Shown: positions 1 to 7,615, counted from the stretch's first letter. The stretch: DNA of 64,000 bases from an uncultured Clostridia bacterium (GCA_934271275.1 CAKQRD010000002.1:124001-188000); one strand, 5' to 3'. The notes: generated from the letters alone by a model not told the origin. Program-made: numbers and translations.

Positions 1-720
1 GCGAAGCTCTTCGGTAGAAAGTTCCGACAACGCGGCAACCGAAAAACCGTCCGCAATTTTTTCCGCAAGACATTTAACGTACCCTGCGCGGTATCCGAGT
101 CCCGCTTCCTTAAAAAAACTTTCCGGCATTTCGGCAAGAGTTTCCGCGCTCGGAAACGCGCGATATTTAAGCCCGTTTTTTCCGAAACGCTCGCCGTAAA
201 ACACTTTTTCCTCTCCCGCTCCCGCGCAAAGCTTTTCTATTATTCCCTTTATTCTCGGAATATTGTTATTTTGCGAAACGATAAAAGAAAAAAGGGCTTC
301 CTCTGGATTCTGGTTTAATATTCTTACGCCCTTACCGAGATTTGCCGCCGTTTTAAGCACGGGAACTCCGGAACTTAACGCCGCCGAAACGATTCCCGCG
401 TAATCCCTTTCAAGGTCGAAAAAATTATAAAAATATTCTTCGTCGCCAGCCGCACACTCGATAACCGTTTTATCTTTTTCGCAATAGCAAAACGCGCATT
501 TATCAGCCGAAAAAACGAGATAACCGCAACCGAAATCGTCGCCGCCGTTTGTTCCGCCCGCCGCCGCGGCGGTTGGCGGGCAAACCGCTCCGCCGAGCTT
601 TGCCGCACCGTCGCCGTAATCTCCGCCCGTTTCTCGGAATCGGAAAATCTGCCCGCAACAAAGCGTGTCTTTGATATCGAAATATTCTTTATCGAACGTT
701 ATTTTAACCGTTTTTTCCAT
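1..720 (-). CDS. 8-oxoguanine DNA glycosylase-like protein (OGG1/AlkA type), C-terminus cut by window edge
   Basis: The open frame begins at the ATG at 718-720 and runs without a stop to base 1, giving 240 residues of a partial protein. Residues 18-28 read DTLCCGQIFRF, which fits the N-terminal beta domain of the OGG family, where a 'GQ-F-R-W/F' motif is typical. Around residues 139-150 the SFIVSQNNNI segment matches the start of the HhH-GPD helical domain, followed by GLGYRAGYV. The catalytic lysine and the LPGVG hairpin of the family should follow and lie outside the window, so activity cannot be judged. Family role: excision of oxidised or alkylated purines from DNA. An unusual Ala/Gly/Pro-rich insert lies near residues 47-62. 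A gene end beyond the edge is certain, and the OGG rather than generic AlkA assignment is likely. Confidence 0.8.
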   Translation of the reverse strand, partial: MEKTVKITFDKEYFDIKDTLCCGQIFRFRETGGDYGDGAAKLGGAVCPPTAAAAGGTNGGDDFGCGYLVFSADKCAFCYCEKDKTVIECAAGDEEYFYNFFDLERDYAGIVSAALSSGVPVLKTAANLGKGVRILNQNPEEALFSFIVSQNNNIPRIKGIIEKLCAGAGEEKVFYGERFGKNGLKYRAFPSAETLAEMPESFFKEAGLGYRAGYVKCLAEKIADGFSVAALSELSTEELR

Positions 721-823
721 AGCGTTTCACCTTTTAAAAAGCCCGTCGCCGCTTTCGGATTTTATAAAAGCATAGCCGAAAAAGAAAAAGCGAGCCGAAA
801 AACAGCTCGCAATCTTTCTTTAA

Positions 824-1102
824 TTAGTTTTCTTTGGCGTAGACGCTGACTTTCTTGTCGTCCCTGCCCATTCTTTCAAACTTAACCACGCCGTCGATAA
901 GAGCGAAAAGCGTGTCGTCTCCGCCGATACCTACGTTGTTACCGGGGTGAATTTTCGTGCCGCGCTGACGAACTATAATGCTGCCGCCTTGTACGAACTG
1001 ACCGTTAGCCGCTTTGATGCCTAATCTTTTAGCGTTGCTGTCTCTGCCGTTTTTGGTGCTGCCGCCACCTTTGTGGTGAGCAAATAATCTGAATAATATC
1101 AT
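824..1102 (-). CDS. rpmA: 50S ribosomal protein L27
   Basis: A protein of 92 aa with the full L27 signature GGGSTKNGRDSNAKRLGIK followed by VRQRGTKIHPG. L27 sits at the peptidyl-transferase centre with its N-terminal arm. The first residues MILFRLFA form a hydrophobic extension ending in F-A before the HHKGGG arm. In Firmicutes such an extension is removed by the cysteine protease Prp. The gene lies 18 nt downstream of rplU, so they are co-transcribed. The prp/ysxB gene, which usually sits between rplU and rpmA in Firmicutes, is absent here. The start is the only ATG that gives this arm and is preceded by a good AAGGAGG site. Confidence 0.97.
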   Translation of the reverse strand: MILFRLFAHHKGGGSTKNGRDSNAKRLGIKAANGQFVQGGSIIVRQRGTKIHPGNNVGIGGDDTLFALIDGVVKFERMGRDDKKVSVYAKEN

Positions 1103-1120
1103 ATATAATTGCCTCCTTTC

Positions 1121-1429
1121 TTATTTCGCGACGATCTCGGTGATCTTAACCGCGGTGAAAGGTTGTCTGTGTCCCTGTTTCTTCCTTTCGTTCTTCTTGG
1201 CTTTGTACTTGAAGACGACTATCTTCTTGTCTTTGCCCTGTTCTACGATTTCGCCTACGGCCTTAAAAGCTTTGGCTTCCTCCGCAACCTTAACTCCGTT
1301 TTCGTCCGACACCATTAAAACGCCGAATTCCACTTTGTCGCCTACGTTTCCCGAAAGTTTCTCGAATCTTATGACCGAACCGACTTCCGCTTTGTACTGC
1401 TTAGAACCGTTTTCTACGATAGCGTACAT
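1121..1429 (-). CDS. rplU: 50S ribosomal protein L21
   Basis: Starting at the ATG of MYAIVENGSKQY this is a 102-aa protein of normal L21 length. The frame is open further upstream (to 1537), but AGGAGG lies directly before 1429 and the family begins with MYAI, so the internal start is chosen. Family features visible are the N-terminal beta strand with GSKQYK, the VEFGVLMV segment, and the basic C-terminal KYKAKKNERKKQGHRQ that binds 23S rRNA. It heads the rplU-rpmA operon and has a long leader and a consensus promoter upstream (1572-1600). Confidence 0.97.
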   Translation of the reverse strand: MYAIVENGSKQYKAEVGSVIRFEKLSGNVGDKVEFGVLMVSDENGVKVAEEAKAFKAVGEIVEQGKDKKIVVFKYKAKKNERKKQGHRQPFTAVKITEIVAK

Positions 1430-1565
1430 ATCTTCGTTACCTCCTGTAACCCGTCTCGCCGAATTTTGATTTCGGGGCGGTGCTTTTTTGCTTCGTTCAA
1501 ACAGTTTTCCCTGCCGGACTCTGCGATTTAAGCGCACTTAAAAATAACCCCATTCGAGCGGCTCA
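1430..1565 (-). promoter_or_regulatory. Long 5' leader of rplU, possible L21 leader RNA
   Basis: About 135 nt separate the predicted transcription start from the rplU start codon. The leader holds several short GC-rich complementary stretches and ends in AGGAGGTAAC. L21 operons of low-GC Gram-positives often carry an autoregulatory L21 leader. Position and length fit, but I cannot match the fold to the known consensus by eye. The overlapping reading frame that runs into this leader is judged non-coding. Confidence 0.35.
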
Positions 1566-1571
1566 TTCGGT

Positions 1572-1600
1572 ATTCTACTAAATTTACGGCGAAATGTCAA
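1572..1600 (-). promoter_or_regulatory. Sigma-A promoter of rplU-rpmA
   Basis: On the minus strand TTGACA (1600-1595) and TAGAAT (1577-1572) are separated by 17 nt. This is near consensus and predicts a start close to 1565. Confidence 0.75.
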
Positions 1601-1718
1601 ACGATTTTGATATGTTTACGATAACTTTTACGGCGGTTTTCATATTTTTTTCAAAGGCGGCACGAATGATTTTATTTTAAACGCGCAAACTACGCTAAAA
1701 AGCTATAAGGAGGCTTAT

Positions 1719-2156
1719 ATGGCAGACGAAAACGTAAATCGCAAAGCAGTTACGGACGTTTATAAAAACGCGCACCTCGCGCTTCAAAGTATCTCGGATA
1801 TTCTTCCCGCGGTCGAAGACGAAAAACTTAAAAAGGAACTGAAAGACGAATACGACGGTTACGAAAAAATTATAGGTAAAATCTCTTCTTATCTCGCGGA
1901 AAAAAACATCGAACCCAAAGACGTGAACGTTTTTAAAAAGGCAATGATGTGGAGCAGCGTTAAAATGAAAACGCTTATCGACGATTCTAAAAACAATATC
2001 GCGGACATGATGATTAAAGGAACGGTTATGGGCATCAACGAACTTACCGCGATGAAAAACGAAAAGGAAAACTACGACGAAAATGTGGAAGGCTTTATTT
2101 CGGAACTTCTTTCTCTCGAAGAGGGCTATTACGAAAAACTGAAAAGCTTTCTGTAA
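1719..2156 (+). CDS. Hypothetical all-helical protein, possible four-helix bundle
   Basis: A 145-aa acidic protein with a strong ribosome binding site (AAGGAGG, 7 nt before ATG). It has no signal peptide and no membrane segment. The sequence is almost entirely amphipathic helix with many Glu/Lys and periodic leucines (for example KLKKELKDEYDGYEKIIGKI), and it suggests a compact bundle like DUF2383 or ferritin-like proteins. I see no convincing metal-binding Glu/His pattern. It stands alone between the rplU promoter and the MntP-like gene. Function unknown. Confidence 0.75.
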   Translation: MADENVNRKAVTDVYKNAHLALQSISDILPAVEDEKLKKELKDEYDGYEKIIGKISSYLAEKNIEPKDVNVFKKAMMWSSVKMKTLIDDSKNNIADMMIKGTVMGINELTAMKNEKENYDENVEGFISELLSLEEGYYEKLKSFL

Positions 2157-2274
2157 CGAACGTGCAAAAAACCGACCTTCTTCCCCCACCGATAAATAAA
2201 GAATAATTTCTCCCCGTCACATTTAACCTTCCCGAACAATATTATAATAATAAACGAAAGACGGGATATTACTA

Positions 2275-2874
2275 ATGACGGGATTTCTTTTTATTACCGC
2301 GTTTACGGTGAGTATAGACTCGTTCGCGTGCGGCTTTTCGCTCGCCTTTAACGGGAAAGGTAAAAATAAATTTATCGTCGCGCTCGTTATCGCGCTGACG
2401 GTCTTTGCCATGTGCGCCGCCGCTAACTACGCGGCTGCCGCGCTTGCGGAAATTTTAAGCGAAAAAACAGCTTCGCTCGGCGGTCTGATTCTCGTAGGCG
2501 TGGGCGTTTTTAACCTTATTAAACCTGCGGAAAACACGGAAACGACAAAAAAACTCAACGGTGGGAACGAGGATTTAAAAAACGAAAAATCAGATTGCGC
2601 AAAACGTGAAAAAGGAAAGCTCGTACGGCAATCTTTACTTGCGGGTTTTGCGGTGGGGCTCGACGGCGCGGCGGCAAATCTTTCGCTCGCGATAATGGGG
2701 ATAAACGGATTCTACGTCCCCGTAGTCATTGCGGTCATGCACGCCGTGATGATAGTTTTGGGCATAGTTCTTTCAAACGTGCCGTTTATAAAACGATTCG
2801 GAAAACTTAAATTTCTCCCTCCGCTCGTGCTGATACTTTTGGGACTGTATAAACTTTTGCCGCTGTTTTTATAA
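2275..2874 (+). CDS. MntP/YtaF-family membrane protein, putative manganese efflux pump
   Basis: A 199-aa protein with about six hydrophobic helices arranged as two repeats of three. Each repeat carries the family's intramembrane acidic motif: SIDSFACG at residues 13-20 and GLDGAAANL near 131-139. The two halves are joined by a charged cytoplasmic loop (residues 90-115) with a Lys/Glu/Asn-rich stretch, as in MntP (DUF204). In the family the paired aspartates are needed for Mn(II) export. The sporulation protein YtaF is a close relative, so transport substrate is inferred. The ribosome binding site is weak. Confidence 0.8.
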   Translation: MTGFLFITAFTVSIDSFACGFSLAFNGKGKNKFIVALVIALTVFAMCAAANYAAAALAEILSEKTASLGGLILVGVGVFNLIKPAENTETTKKLNGGNEDLKNEKSDCAKREKGKLVRQSLLAGFAVGLDGAAANLSLAIMGINGFYVPVVIAVMHAVMIVLGIVLSNVPFIKRFGKLKFLPPLVLILLGLYKLLPLFL

Positions 2875-2972
2875 ACGCCTATTTATTTTCGGTTATCTTC
2901 GTCGCGATTATTTATTTCGTGACTATATATATCAAAGTTAATATATATCGTGACTACACTAAAAAATACTTT

Positions 2973-3014
2973 CGGCTGGGCGCGAAAAATTTTCGCGCCC
3001 AGCCGATTTTTTAT
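2973..3014. terminator. Bidirectional Rho-independent terminator
   Basis: A 16-bp perfect stem (2973-2988 with 2990-3005) is followed by a T run on the plus side and by an A-rich run that is T-rich on the minus side. It serves the convergent MntP-like and Xre genes. Confidence 0.85.
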
Positions 3015-3029
3015 CACTTCTACCGTCTT

Positions 3030-3248
3030 CTACTTTCTAAAATCGTCGTCAATCCCCAAAAGATAATCGGAAGAAACGCCGAGCGAAAGGCTCATTTGCC
3101 TTAAAATATCGTAGCTCGGCTTCGCCTTACCTTTCAGCCACTCGCTCACCTGACTTTGTTTAACACCCACTCTTTTCGCAAATTCCGTCTGCGTCATATT
3201 GTTTATAGTAAGAAATTCCCTTAATATTTCCGAAAAATTATAGTCCAT
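3030..3248 (-). CDS. Xre/Cro-type transcriptional repressor
   Basis: A 72-aa protein that is only a helix-turn-helix domain: TQTEFAKRVGVKQSQVSEWL at residues 19-38 is a textbook HTH_3 with the recognition helix QSQVSEW. The C-terminal SSDYLLG motif is typical of Cro/C1-like regulators. It is divergent from the lipoprotein gene at 3336 and the shared intergenic region holds two near-identical 16-bp palindromes, so it probably represses both itself and its neighbour. No ligand-binding or protease domain is attached, so the inducing signal is unknown. Confidence 0.9.
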   Translation of the reverse strand: MDYNFSEILREFLTINNMTQTEFAKRVGVKQSQVSEWLKGKAKPSYDILRQMSLSLGVSSDYLLGIDDDFRK

Positions 3249-3258
3249 ATTTTTATAA

Positions 3259-3310
3259 TATAGAAAATTCTATATTTTCTCTTGACATATAGAATATTCT
3301 ATACTATAAT
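3259..3310. promoter_or_regulatory. Double palindromic operator and consensus promoter between xre and lipoprotein gene
   Basis: TATAGAAAATTCTATA at 3259-3274 and TATAGAATATTCTATA at 3288-3303 are 16-bp palindromes differing only in the centre. The second fills the 17-nt spacer between a perfect -35 TTGACA (3282-3287) and a perfect -10 TATAAT (3305-3310) reading plus. The first sits upstream of the start of the minus-strand xre gene and close to its likely -10. Dimer binding would block both promoters. Centre-to-centre spacing is 29 bp. Confidence 0.85.
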
Positions 3311-3335
3311 ATGGTTAATTCAGGAGGTATTATTT

Positions 3336-3821
3336 ATGAAACACAAAAGACTATTTACTATCGGCATACTTTTTCTTATTGTTTGCGTCACCGCTTTTTC
3401 AACAGCCTGCGGAAACAACTCAAACGCTAAAGAAGACAACCCCACAGAATTTTACGATACCGTAAAAGAAAGCGCAGACCTACTCGAAATCGTTGCTGAC
3501 GAAATTTATTCTTACTGGTACGACGCTATTTACAACAAAAAGTATTCCGGAAATATCAATTTGGCAATAGCTTATGCCCAAGCGGATAACTCGGAAAACA
3601 TTGAGAAAATAAAAAGCAACGACAAGAAAATTAAAGAGCTTTATGCAAAAGCAAAAGATTGTGATTGCTCCGATGAGGTAAAAGAAGTTATGCACGCATA
3701 TAACGACTTCTATTCCTTTGTTATTGACGTCAGCGGATCTTTTAACTCATATTCGGCAGGAAATGAAACAAAAAAGAAAGCATTATCAACCGCGCTTAAA
3801 AATCTTTCTTTTGAGCTATAA
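3336..3821 (+). CDS. Small secreted lipoprotein of unknown function
   Basis: From the ATG at 3336 (AGGAGGT 7 nt upstream) the protein has 161 aa. The longer frame from 3282 overlaps the promoter and is rejected. It begins MKHKRLF, then a hydrophobic segment, then a lipobox-like STACGN with the cysteine at residue 25. The mature part is Asp/Lys/Glu-rich and helical with a CDC motif near residue 115. It belongs to no family I recognise. A consensus promoter covered by the Xre operator suggests it is strongly expressed when the repressor is released, so a role in envelope stress or as an immunity-type protein is possible. Confidence 0.85.
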   Translation: MKHKRLFTIGILFLIVCVTAFSTACGNNSNAKEDNPTEFYDTVKESADLLEIVADEIYSYWYDAIYNKKYSGNINLAIAYAQADNSENIEKIKSNDKKIKELYAKAKDCDCSDEVKEVMHAYNDFYSFVIDVSGSFNSYSAGNETKKKALSTALKNLSFEL

Positions 3822-3828
3822 TAACTCA

Positions 3829-3866
3829 AAAGCCTTTCGGAAAAATTGTCCGAAAGGCTTTTTTAT
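3829..3866 (+). terminator. Rho-independent terminator after the lipoprotein gene
   Basis: An AAGCCTTTCGGA stem with its complement TCCGAAAGGCTT, followed by a run of six T. Confidence 0.9.
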
Positions 3867-3881
3867 AACCGTATTCTCTCG

Positions 3882-4679
3882 TCATTTTGTTTTCAAAATA
3901 CGCCTGATTATTTTAAGTTGCAGTCCTTTCGGTAGAATATTCAGCAATAAAAGAAGCGGATTGCGGTTTATGGAATATGCAAAACGCGGGGTTTTTTTAT
4001 TTAAAATCTTAAAAGTTTTTTCCGCGATTTTTTCGGGAGGCACGCACTTTGCCTCCACCGTGTCCACTATTTTTTTAAACCTCGCCGCGTTATATGTATA
4101 AAGCTTCGTTGTTTGGCAAAATCGGTCGAGTGCGGAAGTGGATACCCCCAGCATATCCGTTTTCACCGCCCCCGCGCGCAATACCGATACCGATACGCCG
4201 ATCAATTGCATTTCCATGGCAAGCGAAAACGCGTATTTGTCGAGCGCGGCTTTCGTTACGGCGTATATCCCCGTAAAAGGAAGCGGATTAAGTGCGGCAA
4301 GTTCGCTCGTAGTCATCACTATGCGAGCGCCGATTTTCAAAAATCCCGCAAAAATTTTGTTTACGAGTATCGCCCCGAACAAATTGATTTTGAAGATGCT
4401 TTCAAGTTGCGCCGTTTCGATTTCTATAAAAGAATCGAGCGCGTATATCCCCGCAAAATGAATTATCGCATACAGCTCCCCCGTAACCTCGTTTACGCGC
4501 CGAGCCGCCTCCGCAACGCTCGCCTCATCCGTAACGTCCGTTTCTAACCAAATAACGTTTTCTTTCGGCTCGCCCGTTTTTTTGTCGAGCGCAAACACGC
4601 AAAAGCCGTTTTTCACGAGAAGTTCTACGGTTTTTCTTCCCATTCCGCCGCTCGCACCCGTCACAACAACGTATTTCAT
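3882..4679 (-). CDS. Short-chain dehydrogenase/reductase
   Basis: A 265-aa classical SDR. The NAD(P)-binding TGASGGMG motif is at residues 7-14, an Asp at the end of beta-2 (ALDKK) suggests NAD preference, and the catalytic site shows the Ser of TTSELAA and YAVTK. A basic, hydrophobic C-terminal tail (RNPLLLLLNILPKGLQLKIIRR) could attach the protein to a membrane, which is seen in lipid- or steroid-acting SDRs. AAGGTGG lies 8 nt upstream of the ATG. It is a single gene, and the substrate cannot be predicted. Confidence 0.88.
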   Translation of the reverse strand: MKYVVVTGASGGMGRKTVELLVKNGFCVFALDKKTGEPKENVIWLETDVTDEASVAEAARRVNEVTGELYAIIHFAGIYALDSFIEIETAQLESIFKINLFGAILVNKIFAGFLKIGARIVMTTSELAALNPLPFTGIYAVTKAALDKYAFSLAMEMQLIGVSVSVLRAGAVKTDMLGVSTSALDRFCQTTKLYTYNAARFKKIVDTVEAKCVPPEKIAEKTFKILNKKTPRFAYSINRNPLLLLLNILPKGLQLKIIRRILKTK

Positions 4680-4761
4680 ATATTTTAACCACCTTTTATT
4701 TTCCGCATTGCTTAACTATTTACTTTACGATTCCGATATGCGAAGTTTGGCAGCGACAGCA

Positions 4762-5295
4762 TCACAAATCGCCGCCTTCCTTTTTGATTCTACCATAAAC
4801 CAGCGATAATTCGGTATTATATCCTTTACCTCCTCCTTGCAAAGCGTAAGCCCTGTCGGCACAACCTTTCGCAGAAACGTAATCGCCGACGTCGCAATAC
4901 GCCGCCGCCAGAGAAGTCAACAAAGGCGTACTTAAACAGCACCTGAACAAGCTTCTGTTTTCCATCCAGAAATCTATTGCCTTTTGCGGCTGACCGAGCG
5001 CCCTGTAACAACTTGTAATAATCGGAAAAACCGTACTGTAATAGTCTACCGAATCCGTAAATTTGTTCAATCCGAACGAAACGGCAGTCTGGCAAGTCGA
5101 GTACAATTCGGCGATTTTAAGCTCTTTTATATATTTCAACAATTCGTTTTCTCCGTAGCCTGAATAATCAACGTTTTTCAAATATTCGTTTAATATCGGA
5201 CGAGAAACGATTTTCGGAATTTCTATAAAAGAGCCGTCGTAAATTCTCCCGTTAAGATAGTAAAAAGTTTCACCTTGATAAATAATTTTTTCCAT
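4762..5295 (-). CDS. Hypothetical protein with TPR-like C-terminal half
   Basis: A 177-aa soluble protein. The first 30 residues form a beta-hairpin-like region (IIYQGETFYYLNGRIYDGSF), and the rest is helical with alternating Ala/Gly/Leu/Tyr spacing resembling two to three tetratricopeptide repeats (ITSCYRALGQPQKAIDFW, then SLAAAYCDVGDYVSAKGCAD). TPRs mediate protein contacts. GAGGGAG lies just before the ATG. There is no signal peptide and no operon partner. Function unknown. Confidence 0.7.
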   Translation of the reverse strand: MEKIIYQGETFYYLNGRIYDGSFIEIPKIVSRPILNEYLKNVDYSGYGENELLKYIKELKIAELYSTCQTAVSFGLNKFTDSVDYYSTVFPIITSCYRALGQPQKAIDFWMENRSLFRCCLSTPLLTSLAAAYCDVGDYVSAKGCADRAYALQGGGKGYNTELSLVYGRIKKEGGDL

Positions 5296-5434
5296 TCTCC
5301 CTCTATGACCTCGTTTGTTATTGTATCATAATCAAAACGATTTTTCAATTTTTTAGTTAAAAATGTGAAAATAAAGGAAAAATCGAAATTTTTGCATACT
5401 AAAAAATCAAGGAATATTGAGGTTTTTTTTAACA

Positions 5435-5462
5435 GTTTTACTGCCCGATTTACTGCCCAAAC
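5435..5462 (-). repeat. Tandem GGGCAGT repeat downstream of tRNA-Ser
   Basis: On the minus strand, GGGCAGT occurs twice 11 nt apart, the second copy continuing into AAAAC. It lies about 85 nt past the tRNA 3' end. A closely similar tandem pair lies at the same distance and orientation after tRNA-Gln (12573-12598). Tyrosine-integrase arm-site remnant is one reading. Confidence 0.5.
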
Positions 5463-5507
5463 TTTGCGGAAAAACGGCAAAACGCGTGTTAAAAAACGCG
5501 AAAAAAC

Positions 5508-5546
5508 GCAGAAAAAACGGCAAAAATCATACGATTTTTGCCGTTT
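5508..5546 (-). terminator. Terminator of tRNA-Ser
   Basis: A 15-bp stem with a 4-nt loop begins right after the encoded CCA, and a T run follows on the minus strand. Confidence 0.8.
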
Positions 5547-5639
5547 TGGCGGAGAAAGAGGGATTTGAACCCTCGCTACGGTTTAAGCCATACTACTCCC
5601 TTAGCAGGGGAGCCCCTTGAGCCACTTGGGTATTTCTCC
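5547..5639 (-). tRNA. tRNA-Ser (GCT)
   Basis: A class II tRNA of 93 nt including the encoded CCA. The acceptor stem GGAGAAA pairs with TTTCTCC. The anticodon stem-loop has loop CTGCTAA giving anticodon GCT, and a long variable arm and a GGTTCAAATCC T-loop are present. Confidence 0.95.
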
Positions 5640-5724
5640 GCACCGTCAAGTTGTTACGCTTTACCTCTCCCCGCGTTCCCGCTTTAATAAAGCGTTTCGC
5701 GATTTTCCATTCAGCGTCTACGAT

Positions 5725-5753
5725 ATATTATCATAATTCTTTCCTTTTGTCAA
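5725..5753 (-). promoter_or_regulatory. Promoter of tRNA-Ser
   Basis: On the minus strand a TTGACA (5753-5748), a 17-nt spacer and a TAATAT (5730-5725). It predicts a leader of about 80 nt before the mature tRNA. Confidence 0.7.
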
Positions 5754-5886
5754 AGCATTTAACTAATCTTTTTCATATTTTTTCTCCGTTTTGCGGTTTT
5801 TGCTCCTGTCTCCCCCGTCTCGTCCTGCCGTTTACGACGATATTCGCCAAAACTTCACGTCTGCAAAGCGTCGCCACCCGCTCGCG

Positions 5887-6987
5887 CTATCTCCCGTTAT
5901 CAAAGTCCGGTTCGTCGATATAATCAATATAGTCGGTCTCGTCAAAGTCGTTAAACTTATCAAAATCGTCAATCTCCGTTATTCCGAACGAATTTTCCTC
6001 TTCGTTACCTTCGGGGCGTTTTGCCCGTCCTTCCACGATCTTACCTTTGAGCGACGCGTAAGTGTCCGAGCGAATTTTTATCGAAGCAACGGGCGCACCG
6101 TCTATAAGCTTTATCAGATACCCCTCGCTTTTATAGCCCTCTTTACTATACGAAACAACCTTTCTCTCTCCCTCGTATAGTTCGGGAAACTCGCCGTCGT
6201 CATCCGCAATGACCTCTTCTTCGGGTGCGGCGATTTTATCCGTTATCACGCTTTTTCGCACGAATTTTTCTTTCATCGGCTCGCCGTACAAAGTTATCCT
6301 TATAGTGGATTCGTTTGCCGTCGCCTTGATTATCACGGGGTTATGCGTATCGTTGATAAATCTTAAATCCGCCGACCCCGAGTTCACCATAGCGTCGAAT
6401 GACGGCGCGATATAAGAAACGGGCAGGCTGTGCGAATGGTATTCGGTTATTTTTAGTCCCGAAAGCAACGCGGCGTTATAGAGCGTCGTTGAAACCTGAC
6501 AGACTCCCCCGCCGACTCCGTCCACGAATTTGCCGCCGACGATTATTTTCGCCTTTTTGTATCCGCGGGCTTCCGTCCTTGCTCCAACCGTATCGTTAAA
6601 CGAAAATTCGCCGCCGACGTCTATAAACGTATTGTCGAGAGCATTCGCCGCCACCGAAATATTGTTTTTGCGTTCAGGTGAGGAAGTAGTGTACGAGGTA
6701 TAAAACTCCGCGCGTTTAACTATTTTCTGCGGGCGAAGGTCATAAAAAGGCATTTCCGCGTAAACGACCGCCGCCCCGCCCGTACTTCCCGCGCCGCCGT
6801 CACAAAAATTTTTTATCGCAAAAGACGGAATCAAGATAAACGCCGCAAAAAACGAGCATGACAGAACGACGAGGGCGAAAATCGGCGCAGTTATCGCCGT
6901 CGAAACCGACTTCCTTCCGCGCGTTGATTTATGTTCGGCGAGTTCGGAAAACTTATTTGTTTTTTTCGTGACAGAATTGTTTTTCAT
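5887..6987 (-). CDS. VanW-family surface protein
   Basis: About 366 aa. A basic N-terminus is followed by one transmembrane segment (around residues 32-62), and the rest is outside the cell. The central region holds the VanW signature: GGEFSFNDTVGART, GVGGGVCQVSTTLYNAA and YIAPSFDAMVNSGSADL. A G5-like segment (about residues 245-310) and an acidic Asp/Glu tail follow. VanW-domain proteins of Clostridia are exported and thought to act on or bind the cell wall, but their reaction is not established. Neither the ATG at 6987 nor the TTG at 6999 has a clear ribosome binding site, so the start is uncertain by a few codons. Confidence 0.9.
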   Translation of the reverse strand: MKNNSVTKKTNKFSELAEHKSTRGRKSVSTAITAPIFALVVLSCSFFAAFILIPSFAIKNFCDGGAGSTGGAAVVYAEMPFYDLRPQKIVKRAEFYTSYTTSSPERKNNISVAANALDNTFIDVGGEFSFNDTVGARTEARGYKKAKIIVGGKFVDGVGGGVCQVSTTLYNAALLSGLKITEYHSHSLPVSYIAPSFDAMVNSGSADLRFINDTHNPVIIKATANESTIRITLYGEPMKEKFVRKSVITDKIAAPEEEVIADDDGEFPELYEGERKVVSYSKEGYKSEGYLIKLIDGAPVASIKIRSDTYASLKGKIVEGRAKRPEGNEEENSFGITEIDDFDKFNDFDETDYIDYIDEPDFDNGR

Positions 6988-7108
6988 TATATAAAGCAAG
7001 TATGCGTATTTTTATCGGAAAAAATTCTTAATCGGATATGCAAAAAGCTTTTTCGCCGAAAACTTTGCCGCGGCTGAAAATAAGTTTTACGAGAAGCGTT
7101 AAAAATAC

Positions 7109-7137
7109 TTGCAAAACTCCTCCCGATATGATAGAAT
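7109..7137 (+). promoter_or_regulatory. Promoter of the tRNA-Val/tRNA-Ala pair
   Basis: TTGCAA (7109-7114), a 17-nt spacer and TAGAAT (7132-7137). The predicted start is about 12 nt before tRNA-Val. Confidence 0.65.
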
Positions 7138-7155
7138 AAGAAAAGTATTCGGGAT

Positions 7156-7232
7156 GGAGACGTAGCTCAGTCGGTTAGAGCGCTCGCTTCACATGCGAGA
7201 GGTCCAGGGTTCGAGTCCCTGCGCCTCCACCA
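7156..7232 (+). tRNA. tRNA-Val (CAC)
   Basis: 77 nt with encoded CCA. The anticodon loop TTCACAT gives CAC. The acceptor stem has a single A-C mismatch at its fifth pair (7160 with 7224). D, T and anticodon arms are otherwise normal. Confidence 0.93.
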
Positions 7233-7274
7233 CTTCTTATGAACGCGGCTTATGCGGCGCATCGTAACCTTTGC

Positions 7275-7350
<76 letters not shown>

Positions 7351-7355
7351 AAGCG

Positions 7356-7390
7356 TATCGGTCGAAAGGCTTTGCCCTTTCGACCGATAT
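7356..7390 (+). terminator. Hairpin after tRNA-Ala, weak terminator
   Basis: ATCGGTCGAAAGG pairs with CCTTTCGACCGAT around a short loop. No proper T run follows, so it may act as a 3' processing or weak termination signal. Confidence 0.5.
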
Positions 7391-7404
7391 AATTAAAACG
7401 ATAA

Positions 7405-7510
7405 ATTTTTATATTTTTTGCTTCCATAGTTAAATGGATATGTCGCAATGCGCGACGGCGTTCGCAAGCTTTGCTTGCTCGGCTAAACGGAACCGTTACA
7501 TCCATTTAAC
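7405..7510 (+). repeat. Duplicated and inverted tRNA-Arg 5' fragments
   Basis: Bases 7405-7441 repeat the upstream flank and first 21 nt of the real tRNA-Arg at 7525-7561 with about one mismatch, exactly 120 bp apart. Bases 7491-7510 hold the D-arm part again in inverted orientation (GTTAAATGGAT read on the minus strand). The two ends therefore form an 11-bp inverted repeat around about 60 nt of unrelated GC-rich hairpins. This is not a functional tRNA because the anticodon and T arms are missing. Confidence 0.8.
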
Positions 7511-7539
7511 AAAACAAGTTTCGACTTTTTATATTTTTC

Positions 7540-7614
7540 GCTTCCATAGTTAAATGGATATAACGGCCCCCTCCTAAGGGGCAGTTGTGGGTTCGATTCC
7601 CGCTGGGAGTACCA
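7540..7614 (+). tRNA. tRNA-Arg (CCT)
   Basis: 75 nt with encoded CCA. The anticodon stem GCCCC/GGGGC encloses loop CTCCTAA, anticodon CCT. The acceptor stem GCTTCCA pairs with TGGGAGT with two G-T wobbles. Confidence 0.93.
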
Positions 7615-7615
7615 A

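Noticed and set aside
375..608. A 77-codon frame inside the glycosylase gene
   Set aside because: It is a shadow on the same strand in another frame; the glycosylase frame from 720 has the family motifs.
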